In this document: positions 59,803-64,000 of the stretch, in pieces
Position numbering within the stretch: position 1 is the stretch's first letter
How the letters are laid out: each line of letters begins with the position of its first letter
Assembly (NCBI RefSeq): GCF_003339845.1
Contig: NZ_PPTR01000009.1
Coordinates: 1-64,000, forward strand
Length of the DNA: 64,000 nt
Direction of reading: 5' to 3'
Source of the DNA: Gordonibacter sp. 28C
GTDB taxonomy: Bacteria > Actinomycetota > Coriobacteriia > Coriobacteriales > Eggerthellaceae
Made by a program: the position numbers and the translations under genes
The notes under the pieces: generated by a model
Seen by the model: the letters and a program-made list of their open reading frames with translations, nothing else
Database searches by the model: none
What the model was told of the DNA's origin: nothing

Positions 59803-60030
59803 ATGGTTGAGATCAAAAGCATACCGAAAGCGGCACGCGGCTTGCGCGTCTTGACCGACGAGGTTCTCGACGGCTTCGCCATCGAAGATATCAAGTGTCG
59901 TTCATGCAGCGGTTACGGAAATTGCGGCTACAAGAGCATGTACCTGAATCCCGCCGGCGGCGTGGTGTCCATCTGCATGAACCGCCGCGAGCAGCTGCAG
60001 AAGAAGCGCGACGGCGTCGCTGCGGAATAA
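59803..60030 (+). CDS. Small Cys-rich protein, function unknown
   Basis: 75 residues with a compact metal-binding-like patch IKCRSCSGYGNCGYKSMYLN and a later Cys (SICMNRREQLQKK). Four Cys (CxxC plus C and C) suggest a zinc- or iron-sulphur-binding knuckle. Basic C-terminus. It is monocistronic after a hairpin and its start codon is supported by the candidate promoter. No family recognised. Confidence 0.7.
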   Translation: MVEIKSIPKAARGLRVLTDEVLDGFAIEDIKCRSCSGYGNCGYKSMYLNPAGGVVSICMNRREQLQKKRDGVAAE

Positions 60031-60525
60031 CGGCCGTCACCGGGGGGGGGGTCGCGGGTCGCGTTGTGTCGCGGGTTTCCCTTTTCGTGGTCAAAAACGC
60101 CGGAATTACGTCGTTCTATCGACCCTTACAACGCTTTTCGATTTCTGATAATCTCGCGACCAGGGAAAACTCTGATCAAGGTGCCGCCGAGTGTCCTTGC
60201 GATGCCGTGCGGCGACGAATAACTGTCAAGAACGGCCACAAAAGCCGGATCTCCATGTTAAACCGCCGGGCACATATCCACGGTGGTTTAACATGGAGAT
60301 CCGGATTCCGCAACACGGTCCGGTGGGAGGCGTCGGCGCATGCGATCGTATCGCGCGCTTCGTGTGCTCGGCGTCGAGAAGCTGTGGCCGTCTTGTGGCG
60401 GTAAGGTCTTGATTGGGTGGCGACGTCGGAAAACCATCACGATAGTCTTATTTTATAACTAAATACATTTTTTCGCCTTTCGTCGCCCGAAAACCGGGCG
60501 GGGCGGGGAAACGGAAAGGTTCGTC
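60031..60525. other. 495-base intergenic region with a long inverted repeat
   Basis: No coding frame is supported. It begins with a G-run (GGGGGGGG near 60043-60050), has a 24-base inverted repeat at 60245-60304 and ends in an A/T-rich stretch (60450-60475) that may hold the promoter of the downstream gene. Confidence 0.5.
60245..60304. repeat. 24-bp inverted repeat with 12-base loop
   Basis: CCGGATCTCCATGTTAAACC continues GCCG (60245-60268) and pairs with CGGTGGTTTAACATGGAGAT CCGG (60281-60304) with one G-T pair. It is not followed by a T-run and has no other copy in the window. Confidence 0.8.
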
Positions 60526-60942
60526 GTGAGAGGTTTTCTTGAGCGTTTGCAGTGGAAGATGGCCGCGTGGATGCAAGGGCGCAACGGCGTCGACGGGTTG
60601 TCGAACTTCCTCATGGGCGTGGGCATCATCCTCATCCTCGCTTCCATCATTCCCGGACTCGATTTGCTGTCGTGGCTGGCGCTGGTGTTTTTGCTGGTGG
60701 CGGTGATTCGCAGCTTTTCGAAGAACATTTCGGCGCGTTCGAAAGAGAACGAAGCCTTCGAGCATGCCGTCGAGAAGCCCAAGCGCTGGTTCGCGCTGAA
60801 ACGCAAAGCGTGGACGAACCGCAGCACCACGCGCTACTTCAAGTGCAAGGGCTGCGGCACCGTGCTGTCCGTGCCGCGCGGCAAAGGCACGCTGCGCGTG
60901 GTGTGTCCGAAGTGCAAGGCCGAGACCACGAAGAAATCGTAA
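60526..60942 (+). CDS. Two-helix membrane protein with C-terminal zinc ribbon
   Basis: 138 residues. Residues about 28-62 form two hydrophobic stretches (FLMGVGIILILASIIPG, LLSWLALVFLLVAVIRSF), followed by a basic region. The C-terminus has a zinc ribbon YFKCKGCGTVLSVPRGKG ... VVCPKCKAE with CxxC...CxxC. The GTG start at 60526 follows GGAAAGG. It precedes a MarR gene by 8 bases, indicating an operon. Function unknown. Confidence 0.78.
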   Translation: MRGFLERLQWKMAAWMQGRNGVDGLSNFLMGVGIILILASIIPGLDLLSWLALVFLLVAVIRSFSKNISARSKENEAFEHAVEKPKRWFALKRKAWTNRSTTRYFKCKGCGTVLSVPRGKGTLRVVCPKCKAETTKKS

Positions 60943-60950
60943 GGGTGCCT

Positions 60951-61391
60951 GTGGACATCGACGACTTCAGGCGCGAGTTCTTCGTCGTGACCTGCAACAT
61001 GCAGAAGCTGATGCACGACACGGTTGCTCCTGTGTGCCAGCAACACGGCGTGACGCTGCAGCAGATGCACGTGCTGCTGGAGCTGGTGGGCATGCCGGGG
61101 CAGACGTCGACCCAGCTGAGCGAACGCGCCGGCATCTTGCGCACGAATTTCTCCAGCGTGTTCCGCAAACTTGAGGAACGGGGGCTGGTGGAGCGGCGGC
61201 GCAGCCCGCACGACCGCCGCGCCTACGAGCTGCGCGCCACCGACGAGGGCCGCGCCTTGCTCGAACGCATCGACGCGGACGTCAGGCGCCGCTACGGCGA
61301 TGCGTTCGAGCAGGAGCCGCCGGAAACGTTCGAGACCATCCTTGCCGGAATGCGCGCCCTCAGCGCCTTTTCCTCGAAATTGGGGCGCTAG
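60951..61391 (+). CDS. MarR family transcriptional regulator
   Basis: 146 residues with a winged helix: QLSERAGILRTNFSSVFRKLEERG (recognition helix region) and the wing RRRSPHDRRAYELRATDEG, the MarR D-x-R signature. It starts at GTG 60951 with AAGGG 5 bases upstream. The next gene begins two bases after its stop, so it may regulate its own operon. Ligand unknown. Confidence 0.88.
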   Translation: MDIDDFRREFFVVTCNMQKLMHDTVAPVCQQHGVTLQQMHVLLELVGMPGQTSTQLSERAGILRTNFSSVFRKLEERGLVERRRSPHDRRAYELRATDEGRALLERIDADVRRRYGDAFEQEPPETFETILAGMRALSAFSSKLGR

Positions 61392-61392
61392 C

Positions 61393-62265
61393 ATGTTCGG
61401 CTACGTGATGCCCCGCATGGAGGATCTGTCGCAGGAGGAGCGCGAGCGCTACCATGCCGCGTACTGCGGGGTGTGCCGTGCGTTGGGCGAGCGCTGCGGG
61501 CAGCGCTGCCGGGTGGCGCTCACCTACGACATGACGTTTCTGGCGCTGCTGCTGGGCTCGCTGTACGAGCCGGACGAGCGGCAGGGATGCAAGCGCTGCG
61601 CTCCGCATCCGCTGCGTCCCCACGGATACCTTTGCTCGGAGTGCGTCGACTACGCGGCCGACATGACGGTGGCGCTGGTGTACCACAAGTGCCTCGACGA
61701 TTGGCGCGACGACCGCAGCGGGTGGGCGCGCGCTTACGCCGGGTTGCTGGGGAAGTCGTACCGCGCCGTGCGAGAGCGTCATCCGCACGCTTGCGCGGCA
61801 ATCGAGGAGGGCTTGGCCGACATCGGTCGGCTCGAGCAGGCGGCCGCTGCGGCGGAAAGCGCGGACGAAGCGCCTCCCCCCGATGCGGCGGCCAACCGGT
61901 TCGGCGCGTTGCTGGGCGAGGTGTTCGCCTACCGCGACGACTTCTGGGCCGACGGTTTGCGCAGTTTGGGTGCGAAGCTGGGCAAGCTCGTGTACGTGAT
62001 GGACGCGGCGCTGGACATGGACGACGACCGCGCGTCGGGCAACTACAACCCGCTCGTCGCCTTGGACGCGCAGCCGCAGGACGTGCGCGAGGATTTGGAG
62101 CTGCTGGCGGCCGACGCCGCTGCGGCGTTCGAGAGGTTGCCGCTCGAACGGGATGCGCGCGTGCTGCGCAGCGTGCTGTACGCCGGCGTGTGGCAGAAGT
62201 ACCGCGCGAAGGAAGAGAAGCTGGCAAAGCAAACGAAGGAAGACAAGGAGGCGCGCCGTGGTTGA
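61393..62265 (+). CDS. DUF5685 family Cys-rich protein
   Basis: 290 residues. The N-terminal part is rich in cysteine pairs (YCGVCRALGERCGQRCR ... GCKRC ... LCSECVDYAADMT), suggesting an iron-sulphur or zinc site; the C-terminal part is helical with VYVMDAALDMDDDRASGNYNP, typical of DUF5685. The function of the family is not known. Starts at ATG 61393, two bases after marR, and overlaps the DnaJ start at its 3' end. Likely part of an operon with DnaJ and DnaK. Confidence 0.8.
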   Translation: MFGYVMPRMEDLSQEERERYHAAYCGVCRALGERCGQRCRVALTYDMTFLALLLGSLYEPDERQGCKRCAPHPLRPHGYLCSECVDYAADMTVALVYHKCLDDWRDDRSGWARAYAGLLGKSYRAVRERHPHACAAIEEGLADIGRLEQAAAAAESADEAPPPDAAANRFGALLGEVFAYRDDFWADGLRSLGAKLGKLVYVMDAALDMDDDRASGNYNPLVALDAQPQDVREDLELLAADAAAAFERLPLERDARVLRSVLYAGVWQKYRAKEEKLAKQTKEDKEARRG

Positions 62266-63079
62266 GAACCCTTACGACGTGTTGGGCGTGAGCCGCGACG
62301 CCTCGCTCGACGAGGTAAAGAAGGCGTACCGCAAGAAGGCGCGCGAGAACCATCCCGATCTGAACCCGAACGATCCGGCTGCGGCCGATCGCATGAACAA
62401 GATCAACGAGGCGTACGACCGCATCGTGAATCCGGAGAAGTACGAGGCGCGCGACCGTCGCGCCGCAGCGGCCAACGGCGGCGGGCCCGCTGCGGGTTAC
62501 GGCGGACCGGGCGGCGCTGCCGGCGGATCCGGTTACGGCGGCGCGGGGCCGAACTACGGCGGCCCCGGCGGAGGCGGTCAGGGCGGCTACGGTTCCGAGG
62601 GCCCTTACGGTTGGACGGGCGGCTTCGGCTTCGACTTCGACGACCTGTTCGGCTTCGGCGGGGCGGGACCCGGCACGCGCGAACCCATCCACCCCGAGGC
62701 GTCGACGGCCGACGGTCCCATCATTCGCAGCGTGATCGACGCCATCAACGCCGGTTTGTTCCAGCAGGCCATCGACCAGCTGAACACCGTGACGAGCGAC
62801 GGCCGCAACGCGCGCTGGTACTACCTGAGCGCGCTTGCCAACGACGGCGCGGGCAACGCGCTCATGGCGCTGGAGCAGATACGCCGCGCCGTGCGCCTCG
62901 ACCCGAACAACCCCGACTACCAACGCGCGCAGCGGCAGTTCCAGCAGGCGGGGCAAACCTACCAGCAGGAAGGCCAGGCGCGCGGCTTCAGCATGGGCAT
63001 CGACCCCATGACCATCTGCTGCGGCATCTGGTGCTGCGGCCCGGCGATCTGCCGCATGTGCGTCCCCTTTGGGTTTTAA
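62258..63079 (+). CDS. J-domain protein with Gly-rich linker and helical repeat
   Basis: 273 residues. N-terminal J domain with the HPD motif (H32-P33-D34) in AYRKKARENHPDLNPNDP. Then a Gly/Tyr/Pro-rich stretch (GGPGGAAGGSGYGG), and a TPR-like helical part (WYYLSALANDGAGNALMALE, QIRRAVRLDPNNPDYQRAQR). The tail has a Cys-rich end (ICCGIWCCGPAICRMCVPFGF). No DnaJ zinc-finger repeats, so a specialised co-chaperone. GTG 62258 has AAGGAG 7 bases upstream and overlaps DUF5685. Partner of the downstream DnaK. Confidence 0.87.
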   Translation: MVENPYDVLGVSRDASLDEVKKAYRKKARENHPDLNPNDPAAADRMNKINEAYDRIVNPEKYEARDRRAAAANGGGPAAGYGGPGGAAGGSGYGGAGPNYGGPGGGGQGGYGSEGPYGWTGGFGFDFDDLFGFGGAGPGTREPIHPEASTADGPIIRSVIDAINAGLFQQAIDQLNTVTSDGRNARWYYLSALANDGAGNALMALEQIRRAVRLDPNNPDYQRAQRQFQQAGQTYQQEGQARGFSMGIDPMTICCGIWCCGPAICRMCVPFGF

Positions 63080-63115
63080 CAACGAGCGGAAACACGCATC
63101 ACGAAAGGACGAACC

Positions 63116-64000
<885 letters not shown>

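Noticed and set aside
60245-60304. Reading the inverted repeat as a rho-independent terminator
   Set aside because: It is over 200 bases after the nearest stop codon and is not followed by a T-run.

Overview
The window is high-GC DNA (coding frames rich in GAC, GCC and GGC codons, many GTG/TTG starts) with Gram-positive style ribosome binding sites. The gene content points to the actinobacterial class Coriobacteriia, most likely an Eggerthella-like gut organism (family Eggerthellaceae). Supporting signs are an Asp23/AmaP/DUF2273 envelope operon, a DUF6323/DUF6179 pair, a LuxR-type HTH of the kind common in this family, several secreted proteins ending in degenerate sortase-type anchors (LPKSG, IPATG, LSRTG), and an M6 metalloprotease. 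The genus is an inference; no rRNA is present. Two near-perfect ParB-binding (parS) palindromes at about 29.2 kb and 50.6 kb suggest an origin-proximal piece of chromosome.

Layout. 0.1-6.4 kb: an ECF sigma factor overlapping a membrane-anchored regulator-like protein, tRNA-Leu(CAG), an HPt protein followed by a receiver-HD-GYP response regulator, an FMN-barrel protein and a secreted SpaA/CnaB-type protein. 6.4-14.3 kb: a LuxR HTH remnant, a transmembrane Ser/Thr kinase with a large insert, a GNAT acetyltransferase, pyridoxamine kinase, a small membrane protein and a hybrid histidine kinase. 14.5-20 kb: serS, a tightly packed run ending in a PLP aminotransferase, and ddl. 20-27.6 kb: an envelope-stress cluster of two PspA paralogues flanking a TPM-domain protein, then YtxH-like, PRC-barrel, TVP38/DedA-like and TM2 proteins. 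28-31 kb: class I aldolase and catalase; the catalase promoter overlaps a Fur/PerR-like palindrome. 31-40 kb: M6 protease, a beta-helix/Ig surface protein, DUF6323/DUF6179 and a lipase-like protein. 40-49 kb: asp23 operon, tandem C1A cysteine peptidases with surface anchors, an 8-TM protein and a SnoaL-LytTR regulator. 49-56 kb: a frameshifted moeA, moaE, and a TetR regulator divergent from an MMPL exporter plus its heptad-repeat partner. 56-64 kb: a candidate type I toxin-antitoxin locus, lysA, hom, and a run of small zinc-ribbon, MarR, DUF5685, DnaJ and DnaK genes; dnaK runs off the end.

The main theme is cell-envelope maintenance and surface display: PspA/YtxH/Asp23 stress proteins, anchored peptidases and adhesin-like proteins, an MMPL exporter, and several signal-transduction proteins. 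Two genes carry apparent single-base frameshifts (moeA and the small gene before the first pspA). The most novel-looking item is the 56.3-56.65 kb locus: a 43-residue membrane peptide on the minus strand and a convergent short antisense RNA, each with its own promoter and terminator.
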